57,196 bases of DNA from Mycobacterium nebraskense (GTDB lineage: Bacteria; Actinomycetota; Actinomycetes; Mycobacteriales; Mycobacteriaceae): positions 1 to 57,196 of the forward strand of contig NZ_LQPH01000142.1 in the NCBI RefSeq assembly GCF_002102255.1, given 5' to 3'. The translations under genes and the position numbers were made by a program. The notes under the pieces are model-generated. The model saw only the letters and a list, made by a program, of their open reading frames with translations. It had not been told where the DNA came from and made no database searches. Shown in pieces: positions 36,508 to 44,453 of the stretch. Each line of letters starts with the position of its first letter. The stretch's first letter is position 1.

Positions 36508-36525
36508 TGTCCTCCTACGAGGACA
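36508..36525. promoter_or_regulatory. TGTCCTC-N4-GAGGACA inverted repeat
   Basis: The 7-bp perfect arms are separated by CTAC and lie in the divergent promoter region between the truncated SDR and the DUF35-thiolase gene. It has the size and symmetry of a TetR-type operator. Confidence 0.5.
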
Positions 36526-36631
36526 TCACAGTACACATAAGTAGATCCATGCTCTATTAATTCGGCTAGGCATATATTCGTAATCTGTTACGGTGCGTGT
36601 TGGTTGTTCGTCGGTTGTGACCGGAGGTGTG

Positions 36632-38302
36632 ATGACAGAGCCCGGCCCCGCCGAGCCGGTGGCGCGGCCGCTGCCGCAACCGACCATCAGCTCCGAGCCG
36701 TTCTGGACGAGTGGAGCCGACGGGCGCCTGCGGATCGCTCAATGCCAGGCGTGCGGCCGCTACCAGCACCCGCCCCAGCCGATCTGCCCGCACTGCCGCA
36801 GCTGCGAGGTGGCGATGACCGCGGTATCGGGACGTGCGACCGTCGCCGGTTTCACCGTGAATCATCAGCAGTGGCTGCGACGCTTCCCGCCGCCCTACGT
36901 CGTCGCGGTCGTCGCCATCGCCGAAGACCTTTCGGCCCGACTGACCACCAACATCGTTGGCTGCGAACCCGAGCGCGTCGCTGTCGGGCTGCAGGTCAAG
37001 GTGGTGTTCGAGCAGCACGACGATATCTGGATTCCGCTGTTCGAACCGGATTCCGAGGCCGCCGAGGTCGGGCCGGTTCCAGGCCCCCGGGATCTGACTC
37101 GCGATGTGCGGCCCATGTTGTCCACCCGCAAGTTCGAAGACAAGGTGGCGCTCACGGGGGTCGGGAGCTCGACGATCGGGCGTCGCCTCATGGTCGATCC
37201 GGTGTCATTGACCGTTACGGCGTGCCTGCACGCCGTGGCCGACGCCGGCTTAACGCTCGAAGACATCGACGGTCTGGCCACCTATCCGGGCGGGCTTGCC
37301 GGAGGGATGTCGGAGGGCGGGGTCACGGCGGTCGAGGAGGCTCTGCGCATCCGGCCCACCTGGATCGCTGGTGGGGCCGAAGTTCCCGGACCCAGCGGCA
37401 GCGTCGTGTCGGCCATGCTCGCCGTCGCCTCTGGGCTGTGTCGGCACGTGTTGTGCTTTCGAACGGTCTGGGAATCAACCCATACTGCCCTGGCCAGGCG
37501 CGCCCAGCCCGCGGCAAGGGAAGGGCGGGCATCGGGCATATTCGAGTGGCGCGCACCGTTCGGCGCGATGTCGGCAGCCAACTGGATCGGGGTCAACGCG
37601 TCGCACTACTTCTGGCGCTACGGCGGCGACCGCGCCTCGACGCTGGCCCCCATCGCCCTGACGGCGCGGGCGAACGCGTCGCGCAATCCGGCAGCGATCT
37701 ACCGCGATCCCCTCACCCTGGACGACTATCTGTCAGCACGGATGATCAGCTCGCCGTTCGGCCTCTACGACTGCGACGTGCCGTGCGACGGGGCGATCGC
37801 GGTCGTCGTGTCGTCGATTGACACCGCGGCGGATCGGCCGAAACCACCGGTGCTGGTTGAAGCGGTCGGAACCCAGGTGCTCGACCGGATCTCTTGGGAC
37901 CAGGACACTCTCACGCACGAACCGCAGGTGTTTGGTCCCGCGAAACACCTGTGGACCAGAACCAGCCTGCGGCCCGACGATATCGACGTCGCCGAGCTCT
38001 ACGACGGGTTCACCTTCAACGCCGTCTCGTGGCTGGAGGCGCTCGGGTTCTGTGGTGTCGGCGAGGCCGCGGATTTTCTCGACGGCGGAACCACGATCGC
38101 GCTGGACGGGAAGTTGCCGCTGAATACCCACGGGGGTCAATTGTCTGCCGGACGGACCCACGGCTTCGGCTTCTTGGCCGAGGCCATCGCGCAACTGCGT
38201 GGCGAGGCCGCCGGGCGACAGGTCGCCAACGCACAGGTTGCGGTCGTCACTACCGGCGGCGGTACGCCCGGTGGAGCGCTGCTGCTGAGACGGGAGCACT
38301 GA
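36632..38302 (+). CDS. DUF35 (zinc-ribbon/OB-fold) fused to Ltp-type thiolase
   Basis: ATG 36632 has GGAGG at 36623-36627 and gives 556 residues. Residues about 20-140 are a DUF35 module with zinc ligands in CQACGRYQHPPQPICPHC and an OB-fold. Residues about 165-556 form a lipid-transfer/thiolase-like domain with ELYDGFTFNAVSWLEAL and NTHGGQLSAGRTHGFG. The usual thiolase nucleophilic cysteine context is not seen. In cholesterol breakdown, ChsH2 (with DUF35) and Ltp2 form a retro-aldolase that removes the last side-chain piece; here both are one polypeptide. Two dehydrogenase genes follow, so the product may act after hydration of their enoyl-CoA. Confidence 0.87.
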   Translation: MTEPGPAEPVARPLPQPTISSEPFWTSGADGRLRIAQCQACGRYQHPPQPICPHCRSCEVAMTAVSGRATVAGFTVNHQQWLRRFPPPYVVAVVAIAEDLSARLTTNIVGCEPERVAVGLQVKVVFEQHDDIWIPLFEPDSEAAEVGPVPGPRDLTRDVRPMLSTRKFEDKVALTGVGSSTIGRRLMVDPVSLTVTACLHAVADAGLTLEDIDGLATYPGGLAGGMSEGGVTAVEEALRIRPTWIAGGAEVPGPSGSVVSAMLAVASGLCRHVLCFRTVWESTHTALARRAQPAAREGRASGIFEWRAPFGAMSAANWIGVNASHYFWRYGGDRASTLAPIALTARANASRNPAAIYRDPLTLDDYLSARMISSPFGLYDCDVPCDGAIAVVVSSIDTAADRPKPPVLVEAVGTQVLDRISWDQDTLTHEPQVFGPAKHLWTRTSLRPDDIDVAELYDGFTFNAVSWLEALGFCGVGEAADFLDGGTTIALDGKLPLNTHGGQLSAGRTHGFGFLAEAIAQLRGEAAGRQVANAQVAVVTTGGGTPGGALLLRREH

Positions 38303-38318
38303 TGCGCAGGACGGACGG

Positions 38319-39518
38319 ATGAAGCTGCAACAGGATCCAGAGATCGAGAGCTTCCGCGCCGAGGTCAGAGGTTTCCTCGAGCAGCACCGGCCGCCGGTGC
38401 GCACGCTGGGTAGAGCCGGGGTGCGCGCACCCGACGCCGAGGACATTCCCGCCCTGCGGACATGGACCGCCCAGCTGTTTGAGGCCGGGTACGTGGGCGC
38501 TGACTGGCCCGTCGAATGGGGCGGTGCCGGCACCAAGGACGCGCTGCGCGCGACAGTCGTCGGCGAGGAGATGGCGCGGGCTCGGGTACCCACGCCGATC
38601 GGTGCCGGCCTGCTGGCCGCCGCGGCCCTCATCCACTGCGGGCGCCCCGACCAGCAGAGGCGCTACCTGCCCCGGATCCGGACCGGCGAAGACATCTGGT
38701 GCCAACTATTCAGCGAACCCAGCGCGGGCAGCGACCTGGCGAGCCTGACCACGCGCGCGCGTCGCGACGGCGATGACTTCATCGTGGACGGTCAAAAGGT
38801 CTGGACCACCAACGGCCAGCACGCCCAACTCGGCTACCTGTTGGCCCGAACAAATCCCGATGTACCCAAGCATGCCGGCATAACCGCGTTCGTCCTGGAC
38901 ATGACCAGCCCGGGCGTCGACGTGCGGCCGCTGCGCGAGATCACCGGCACCAGCGACTTCAACGAAGTCTTCTTCGATGGTGTGCGGATACCTGCGAACA
39001 ACGTGCTCGGCGAAGTCGACCAGGGCTGGAAGGTCGCGACCACCAGCCTCGTCGAGGAGCGCTCCAGTGTGGGCACCGCGGGCATCATCCAGTTGCGTGC
39101 GGTGCGCGACGCGGTGGCGATGGCACGGTCGCTACGGCGCGGATCCGGCCCAGCGCTGGATAACGATACGGTCCGCCAGGACATCGGCCGCTTGTACGCG
39201 GCCGCGCGGGTCAGTGTTCGGCTGGGCCAGTACAACCTGTCGCGCGCGTTGAGTGGCGATTCCGATCCCGGCGATGCTCCTTTGGCCAAGGTGCTCTACA
39301 GCGAGACCAATCTCGCGCTCACCGAGTTCGGGCTCGGGCTGCAGGGCACCGATGCGCTGCTCACCGAAGATGACCCCGAGGCGATCGCCGGCGGTTGGTG
39401 GCAGGACGCATTCCTTTATTCGCGGGCTCTGACGATCGCCGGTGGCGCCAATGAAGTCCTGCGCAACATGATCGCCGAGCGTTCGCTTGGACTGCCCAAG
39501 GAACCGCGCGGTTCCTGA
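38319..39518 (+). CDS. Acyl-CoA dehydrogenase, subunit with GGANEV
   Basis: The 399-residue product starts at ATG 38319. It has LFSEPSAGSDLASL, FIVDGQKVWTTNGQHA and the C-terminal IAGGANEVLRNMIAERSLGLPK, all flavin-contact regions. It is the catalytic-type member of the third dehydrogenase pair and lies 16 bases behind the DUF35-thiolase gene. Mycobacterial steroid FadE enzymes often sit next to Ltp genes, which supports a side-chain-removal role by analogy only. Confidence 0.9.
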   Translation: MKLQQDPEIESFRAEVRGFLEQHRPPVRTLGRAGVRAPDAEDIPALRTWTAQLFEAGYVGADWPVEWGGAGTKDALRATVVGEEMARARVPTPIGAGLLAAAALIHCGRPDQQRRYLPRIRTGEDIWCQLFSEPSAGSDLASLTTRARRDGDDFIVDGQKVWTTNGQHAQLGYLLARTNPDVPKHAGITAFVLDMTSPGVDVRPLREITGTSDFNEVFFDGVRIPANNVLGEVDQGWKVATTSLVEERSSVGTAGIIQLRAVRDAVAMARSLRRGSGPALDNDTVRQDIGRLYAAARVSVRLGQYNLSRALSGDSDPGDAPLAKVLYSETNLALTEFGLGLQGTDALLTEDDPEAIAGGWWQDAFLYSRALTIAGGANEVLRNMIAERSLGLPKEPRGS

Positions 39519-39536
39519 TGTCTTCGGAGGTAAGTC

Positions 39537-40667
39537 GTGGATTTCGCCGTGAGTGATGAACAACGGATGCTCGTGGACAGCAGCCGCAAGTTCCTGGCGC
39601 GCGAATCGCCGATCAACCGCGTGCGCGAACTCGCCGATTCCGATGAGCGCGGCTACGACGAGCGCGTTTGGCAGTCGGGCGCGGAACTGGGGTGGGCCGG
39701 CTTACTCATCGCCGAGCAATATGACGGTTTGGGGCGCGATCTGGTGGACGTCGCGCTGATCGCCGAGGAACACGGCAGGACGGTGCAGCCGGGCCCGCTC
39801 ATCGGTAATACCCTTGCGGCAGTGGCGATCTCACAATCCGGACGCGACGACCTGTGTTCGGAGATATTGCCGCTGCTGGCAGGCGGGCAGGCCGTCGCCG
39901 CGTGGGCTTTCGCGGAGTCGCGCCAGCCGTGGGACGCTGACGGCGTGTGCACGGTGGCCACCGAGCACGCCGACGGATTCCGACTGCAGGGCATAAAAAC
40001 CGTCGTGCAAAACGCCGATAGCGCTAGCTGGATCCTGGTCGCCGCGCACCTGGGGGGCCGCCTGGCGCAGTTCCTCGTCGACCGGCGGGCCGCCGGACTG
40101 GCGGTGCGCCGCCTTCGGACCCTCGACATAACCAGGCGCTTCGACGAGGTTGCCCTAGACGATGTGGTGGTGGCGCCATCGGCGCTGCTGCACGCCGGCG
40201 AAGCTGCGGAAGCGGCGCTGGCACACCAGAACCGTTGCGGCGCTGTGCTTATCAGCGCCGACAACATCGGCGTCGGCGAGGCCGTGCTGGACATGACCGT
40301 TAAATACGCAAAGCTGCGGGTGCAGTTCGGGCGCCCCATCGGTAGCTTCCAGGCCGTCAAACACAAGTGCGCCACGATGCGGATGTGGCTACAAGCCTCG
40401 AAGGCCGCGACCTACTACGCCGCGATGGCCGTGGCTGCCGATGCCGACGATGCCGAGGAAGCCGCCAGCGTCGCCAAGGCGTACACCTCGTCGGCGATCG
40501 CAGCTCTGACCAGCGAAGCCCTCCAGGTGCACGGCGGTATCGGCTTCACCTGGGAACACGACCTGCATCTCTACCACCGCCGGGCGAAAGCGAACCAGGT
40601 CCTGTTCGGCGATCAATATCTGCACCACGAGCGACTCGCGGCGGCGCTGGAAACGGCTACCGCCTAG
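39537..40667 (+). CDS. Acyl-CoA dehydrogenase partner subunit (HGGIGF type)
   Basis: The 376-residue product starts at GTG 39537, with GGAGG at 39525-39529. It begins DFAVSDEQRMLVDSSRKFL and ends with VQFGRPIGSFQAVKHKCA and HGGIGFTWEHDLHLYHRRAK. The middle domain is less typical in the flavin segment. It is 18 bases from the partner and ends overlapping the stop of the minus-strand hydrolase by 4 bases, a tail-to-tail arrangement. Confidence 0.9.
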   Translation: MDFAVSDEQRMLVDSSRKFLARESPINRVRELADSDERGYDERVWQSGAELGWAGLLIAEQYDGLGRDLVDVALIAEEHGRTVQPGPLIGNTLAAVAISQSGRDDLCSEILPLLAGGQAVAAWAFAESRQPWDADGVCTVATEHADGFRLQGIKTVVQNADSASWILVAAHLGGRLAQFLVDRRAAGLAVRRLRTLDITRRFDEVALDDVVVAPSALLHAGEAAEAALAHQNRCGAVLISADNIGVGEAVLDMTVKYAKLRVQFGRPIGSFQAVKHKCATMRMWLQASKAATYYAAMAVAADADDAEEAASVAKAYTSSAIAALTSEALQVHGGIGFTWEHDLHLYHRRAKANQVLFGDQYLHHERLAAALETATA

Positions 40668-41602
40668 ACAACCGTTCGCCGGCCGAACTGGCGGGCCAAC
40701 CAGTCCGCGCTGTCGCGTGCCGCGGTTCGCGCCACGGCGGTGTCGGCGAACATGTCGAAGCCATGCACTGCGCCTGAGTAGACATGCAGTTCGGTGGGCA
40801 CCGCCGCCCGGGATAGTCGGGCGGCGAAATCGATCGACTCATCGCGCAGGCAGTCTGCCGTGCCGACGGCGATGAAAGTCGATGGCAGACCTCTCAATTC
40901 GGTCGCCCGCGCAGGCGCCGCATCTTCTGGCACGTCTTCGGTGCGATACCGGTCGCCGAGATAGCTGCGCCAGCCGAACGCGTTGGATTCCCGGGTCCAC
41001 ACCGGCAATCCTTCGAGCTGGCTCGACGCGGTGCGGCCGCGGTCATCGAGCATCGGATATTCCAGGTATTGAAATGCCAAGTGGGCGTTTTCATTATCGC
41101 GCCACCGTAGCGCCAGGCCCGCCGCCAGTGCCCCGCCGGCACTGCGTCCGGCGATACCGACCTGCTGCGGGTCGACCTGTAGCTCATGGGCGTGTTCAAA
41201 GAGGAAGCGCAGCCCGGACTCGCAGTCGTCCAGCGGCGTGGGGTAAGGCGATTCGGGTGCCAGCCGGTATTCGACGCTGACGCAAACGCAACCCAACCAG
41301 CGGCACCACTCGATCAGGCGAGCATCGTCCATGTGCCGGTTGCCGATCACCATCCCGCCGCCGTGCATCCAGAACAGGACGGGCGGCTCGGCCGCGGCTT
41401 CGACGGGTCGTAGCAGCGACAGAGCGACGCCATCGTGTTCGGTGGTCAGCTCGAGGCGCTCGATGTCGGGCGCGGACTGCGGCTCGAACATCGATCCGGC
41501 GCGCATGGCCGGAAGCGTGTCGATGGAGAAGTCGAAATCGGGGAATCCATCCAGACTTTCGTTTATCTCCGGGTCGATCCAGGTGGCTTTGATCGTCGCC
41601 AT
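40664..41602 (-). CDS. HSL-type alpha/beta hydrolase (esterase)
   Basis: ATG 41602 overlaps the SDR stop (TAATG) and gives 312 residues. It has the HSL-family oxyanion motif MHGGGMVIG, nucleophile GRSAGGALAA, the acid in GTADCLRDE and histidine in SGAVHGFDMF. Such enzymes hydrolyse esters of short acids or lactones. It is coupled to an SDR of the 3-alpha-HSD type. No signal peptide is visible. Confidence 0.9.
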   Translation of the reverse strand: MATIKATWIDPEINESLDGFPDFDFSIDTLPAMRAGSMFEPQSAPDIERLELTTEHDGVALSLLRPVEAAAEPPVLFWMHGGGMVIGNRHMDDARLIEWCRWLGCVCVSVEYRLAPESPYPTPLDDCESGLRFLFEHAHELQVDPQQVGIAGRSAGGALAAGLALRWRDNENAHLAFQYLEYPMLDDRGRTASSQLEGLPVWTRESNAFGWRSYLGDRYRTEDVPEDAAPARATELRGLPSTFIAVGTADCLRDESIDFAARLSRAAVPTELHVYSGAVHGFDMFADTAVARTAARDSADWLARQFGRRTVV

Positions 41603-42438
41603 TAACCGACACCCATCAGGTGCTTGCCCGCGCCTACGAGGCCACCGTCGACGCGGATGTCGCAGCCGGAGATGAACCCCGCGGCGTCGGACTCCAAAAA
41701 GGCCACCGCGGCGGCGATGTCCTCGGGACGCCCGGGCAGCGGTCGGTCTGGGCGCTTGACCGGGGTCACGTCGATCATGACCGGGATGATCTGCTGACGA
41801 TTTAGTTCCAGCCTGCCCATCGGTGTGTCGATCAGGCCGGGTGAGATCGCGACGGTACGGCCGCCCCTTTTGCCCCACGGCGTGGCCAGCCGTTCTGCTA
41901 GCCGGACCACGCCGCGTTTGGCCAGGACGTAGGCCGTGGCACTGTCGAGCTCTTGGCCCATGGCCTGTTCGATCGTGGCGAAGAACCCTTCGGCCAGCGG
42001 ATCGTCCAGCAACGGCTCGACGCCCGCGGGGACGTCGCTGTATCCGGCGATCGATCCGATCAGGATCGCGGAGCTCCCCGGGTTGACCAACGGGAGCAAG
42101 GCGTCGGTGATGCGGACCGATCCGGCCAGGTCCACGTCGAGCACCGTCGCCGCACCGGCCATTTCCGGTGAGACACCCGCGGTGTGCACGAGGCAGCGCA
42201 GACGCCCGAGCTCGCGTACCCGATCGGCGACCGCGGCGACATCGGCGGGGGAGGTCACGTCGCAGTGCAGCGTCTCGACGTCGGCCCCGTGCCCAGCCAG
42301 CGCCTTGCGCGCCTGGTCGAGTAGATCTTCGCGCATGTCCACGAGCAGCAGGCGGCCACGATCGGCCAGTGCGCGGGCGCAGGCCAGCCCCATGCCGCCC
42401 GCACCCCCGGTGATCACCAGGACGTTGTTCACGGTCAT
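41602..42438 (-). CDS. SDR oxidoreductase, 3-alpha-HSD/carbonyl-reductase type
   Basis: ATG 42438 has GAGAGGAG upstream and gives 278 residues. The cofactor motif is TGGAGGMG (10-17). The catalytic serine S129 and Y170/K174 (YVLAKRG) are separated by the same 41 residues as in the SDR at 11298 and in Comamonas 3-alpha-HSD/CR. The intervening insertion (EPLLDDPLAEGFFATIEQA) matches the helical insert of that group. It probably acts on a bulky alcohol or ketone. Confidence 0.87.
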   Translation of the reverse strand: MTVNNVLVITGGAGGMGLACARALADRGRLLLVDMREDLLDQARKALAGHGADVETLHCDVTSPADVAAVADRVRELGRLRCLVHTAGVSPEMAGAATVLDVDLAGSVRITDALLPLVNPGSSAILIGSIAGYSDVPAGVEPLLDDPLAEGFFATIEQAMGQELDSATAYVLAKRGVVRLAERLATPWGKRGGRTVAISPGLIDTPMGRLELNRQQIIPVMIDVTPVKRPDRPLPGRPEDIAAAVAFLESDAAGFISGCDIRVDGGLVGAGKHLMGVG

Positions 42439-42584
42439 CCGGCTCCTCTCCATCGGTGGATCACCATCGGCCCCGCTGGCCGACGAATCCGCAGACAGCC
42501 GTAGTGTGCCATAAAAGCAACTTAAAACATGCGATGGAGGAAACCCTAGTTATCCTGGAAAGAATGTGATGGTCTACTCGACTT

Positions 42585-42778
42585 GTGAAGGTGACTGTCG
42601 AGCCCGATCTCTGTAACGCCAATGAATTATGCGTGCTAGCGGCGCCCGCAGAGTTCGAACCATCGATGACGACGTCGTCGAGATCCTGTTTCCGGAACCG
42701 GCCCCCGAGGGGGAGTCCACCGTCACTGACGCGGTGATTGCCTGCCCTAAGCAGGCATTGCGACTACTTGCGGACTGA
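42585..42778 (+). pseudogene. P450-type 3Fe-4S ferredoxin, frameshifted
   Basis: From GTG 42585 the frame reads KVTVEPDLCNANELCV, the first two cysteines (C-x5-C) of a single-cluster ferredoxin. After AEFE, near 42660, the match moves to the next frame: IDDDVVEIL and then ACPKQALRL with the third cysteine, ending at TGA 42776. The total length is 194 bases, not a multiple of three, so one base is lost or two gained. A P450 electron donor is thus broken unless the base change is an error. It lies upstream of an amidohydrolase gene. Confidence 0.75.
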
Positions 42779-42911
42779 CTTCAGCGCTTGTTGCAACGCT
42801 ACATCGCACACGGACATTGCAGAATATGAACTTATCGTTCTACCCTGAGGGAAGTCGGCCTTACAACTGACTGCGAGCTTGTTTATCCGTCTGTGCCATG
42901 AGGAGTCCTTA

Positions 42912-44039
42912 ATGCTGCCCGACGACGCCAAGATCATTTCCGTCGACGACCACGTCATCGAGCACCCCCGAGTGTGGCTGGACCGCGTCCCCGCCAAGTA
43001 CGCCGACGTGGCTCCGCGCATCGTCAAGCTGCCCGACGGCAACGACACCTGGCTCTACGAGGGCAGCCAGTCAGGCAACTTTGCCCTCAACGCCGTTGCG
43101 GGCAAGCACCCACGCGACTTCGGCATGGACCCGCGCAGCTACGACGACATGTTGCCCGGATGTCATGAAATCGCCGACCGCATCAAGGACATGGACATCG
43201 AGGGCGTGTGGGCGCAGCTGTGTTTCCCCAACTTCGGCGGATTCGCCGGCAGCACATTTCACAAGGCCAAGGACAAGGACTTCGCCAAACTGTGCATCAG
43301 CGCCTACAACGACTTCATTCTCGACGAATGGTGCGGCTACGCCCCGGAACGTCAGATCCCACTGATGATGGTTCCGTTCTGGGATGTCGAGGCCTCGGTC
43401 GCCGAAGTCGAGCGCACCGCGGCTAAGGGCGCGAAATCCATCTCGTTCATCGAGGCGCCGCACAAGATCGGACTGCCGTCGTTTCACACCGACCACTGGG
43501 ATCCGCTGCTGCGCATCTGCGAGGAAGCGGAACTCCCGCTGTCCATGCACTTCGGCTCCGGTGGGATGCCGCAGGGGCTGGCCCCCGACGGCGACCTGTT
43601 CATCGGCATCGCATTGTTCGGATTGAATTCGATGATGGCCACCGTCGACCTGCTGATGTCGGAGGTGTTCTACAAGTTCCCCAAACTCAAGGTCGCGCTG
43701 TCTGAGGGCGGTATCGGATGGATGCCCTACCTATTGGAGCGCATCGACTACTCGTTCGGCCGGCACAAGTATTGGTGCAACATCCGCGCCGACAAGTTGC
43801 CCTCGGAGTTGTTTCGCGAGCACATCTACGGGTGCTTCATCTCCGACCGGTCCGGGATCGAGCAGCGTCACCGCATCGGTGTGGACAACATCATGTTCGA
43901 AAGCGACTACCCGCATTCGGATTCCAACTGGCCACACACCCGCAAGCTGCTCGCCGAACACCTGGTCGACGTACCCGACGAGGAAGCGCGCAAGATCGTC
44001 GAACTCAACGCCCGCACGGTGTATAACTTCTGGTCCTGA
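42912..44039 (+). CDS. Amidohydrolase-2 family (ACMSD-like TIM-barrel) protein
   Basis: ATG 42912 has AGGAG at 42901-42905 and gives 375 residues. It begins DAKIISVDDHVIEHPRVW, the common start of a mycobacterial amidohydrolase subgroup, and has PLSMHFGSGGMP in the middle and FESDYPHSDSNWPHT near residue 330. The metal ligands appear to be the two histidines (DDHVIEH), the middle histidine and the later Asp. It shares the fold with the enzyme at 31332 but is not a close copy. It begins an operon with a small protein and a thiolase. Confidence 0.9.
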   Translation: MLPDDAKIISVDDHVIEHPRVWLDRVPAKYADVAPRIVKLPDGNDTWLYEGSQSGNFALNAVAGKHPRDFGMDPRSYDDMLPGCHEIADRIKDMDIEGVWAQLCFPNFGGFAGSTFHKAKDKDFAKLCISAYNDFILDEWCGYAPERQIPLMMVPFWDVEASVAEVERTAAKGAKSISFIEAPHKIGLPSFHTDHWDPLLRICEEAELPLSMHFGSGGMPQGLAPDGDLFIGIALFGLNSMMATVDLLMSEVFYKFPKLKVALSEGGIGWMPYLLERIDYSFGRHKYWCNIRADKLPSELFREHIYGCFISDRSGIEQRHRIGVDNIMFESDYPHSDSNWPHTRKLLAEHLVDVPDEEARKIVELNARTVYNFWS

Positions 44040-44064
44040 ACATCCGCGCGGCGGAAGGCGATCG

Positions 44065-44367
44065 ATGACCGAACTCACACAGGGAAAGCGACTGCGCAGC
44101 GCGATGAGCGTTACGGAGGTCATCGTCGTACGATCTCCCGCGGCGCCGGTCGAGCTGTCGTGCGGTGGTCAACCGATGACGGGGAACCTGGCGCCAGGGA
44201 CCGGGGGTGCGTCAACCACTGAGAACGACACCGTGCTCGGCAAGCGCTATGTCGACTTCGACACCCGGCTAGAAGTTTTGTGCACCAGGGCGGGACCGGG
44301 TGTGCTCAGCGCAGACGGACGGCAGCTCACCATCAAGGCACCCAATGCCCTACCGGCGTCGGATTGA
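44065..44367 (+). CDS. Small conserved actinobacterial protein
   Basis: The 100-residue product starts at ATG 44065. It reads TELTQGKRLRSAMSVTEVIVV, then VELSCGGQPM, then LGKRYVDFDTRLEVLCT and ends NALPASD. I recognise this as a small conserved type found beside CoA-dependent genes in actinobacteria, with no known function. In the related pattern I recall, a cysteine stands where this copy has AMSV. Two cysteines remain (SCGG and LCT). It sits between amidohydrolase and thiolase genes. Confidence 0.65.
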   Translation: MTELTQGKRLRSAMSVTEVIVVRSPAAPVELSCGGQPMTGNLAPGTGGASTTENDTVLGKRYVDFDTRLEVLCTRAGPGVLSADGRQLTIKAPNALPASD

Positions 44368-44453
44368 GGGGACGCAAACCTCTACCGGAACGCGCTACGT
44401 CGCGAACCTCTCGCCGACCTGCTAGACCCAACTCTCAACGGAAGCGACAACAA

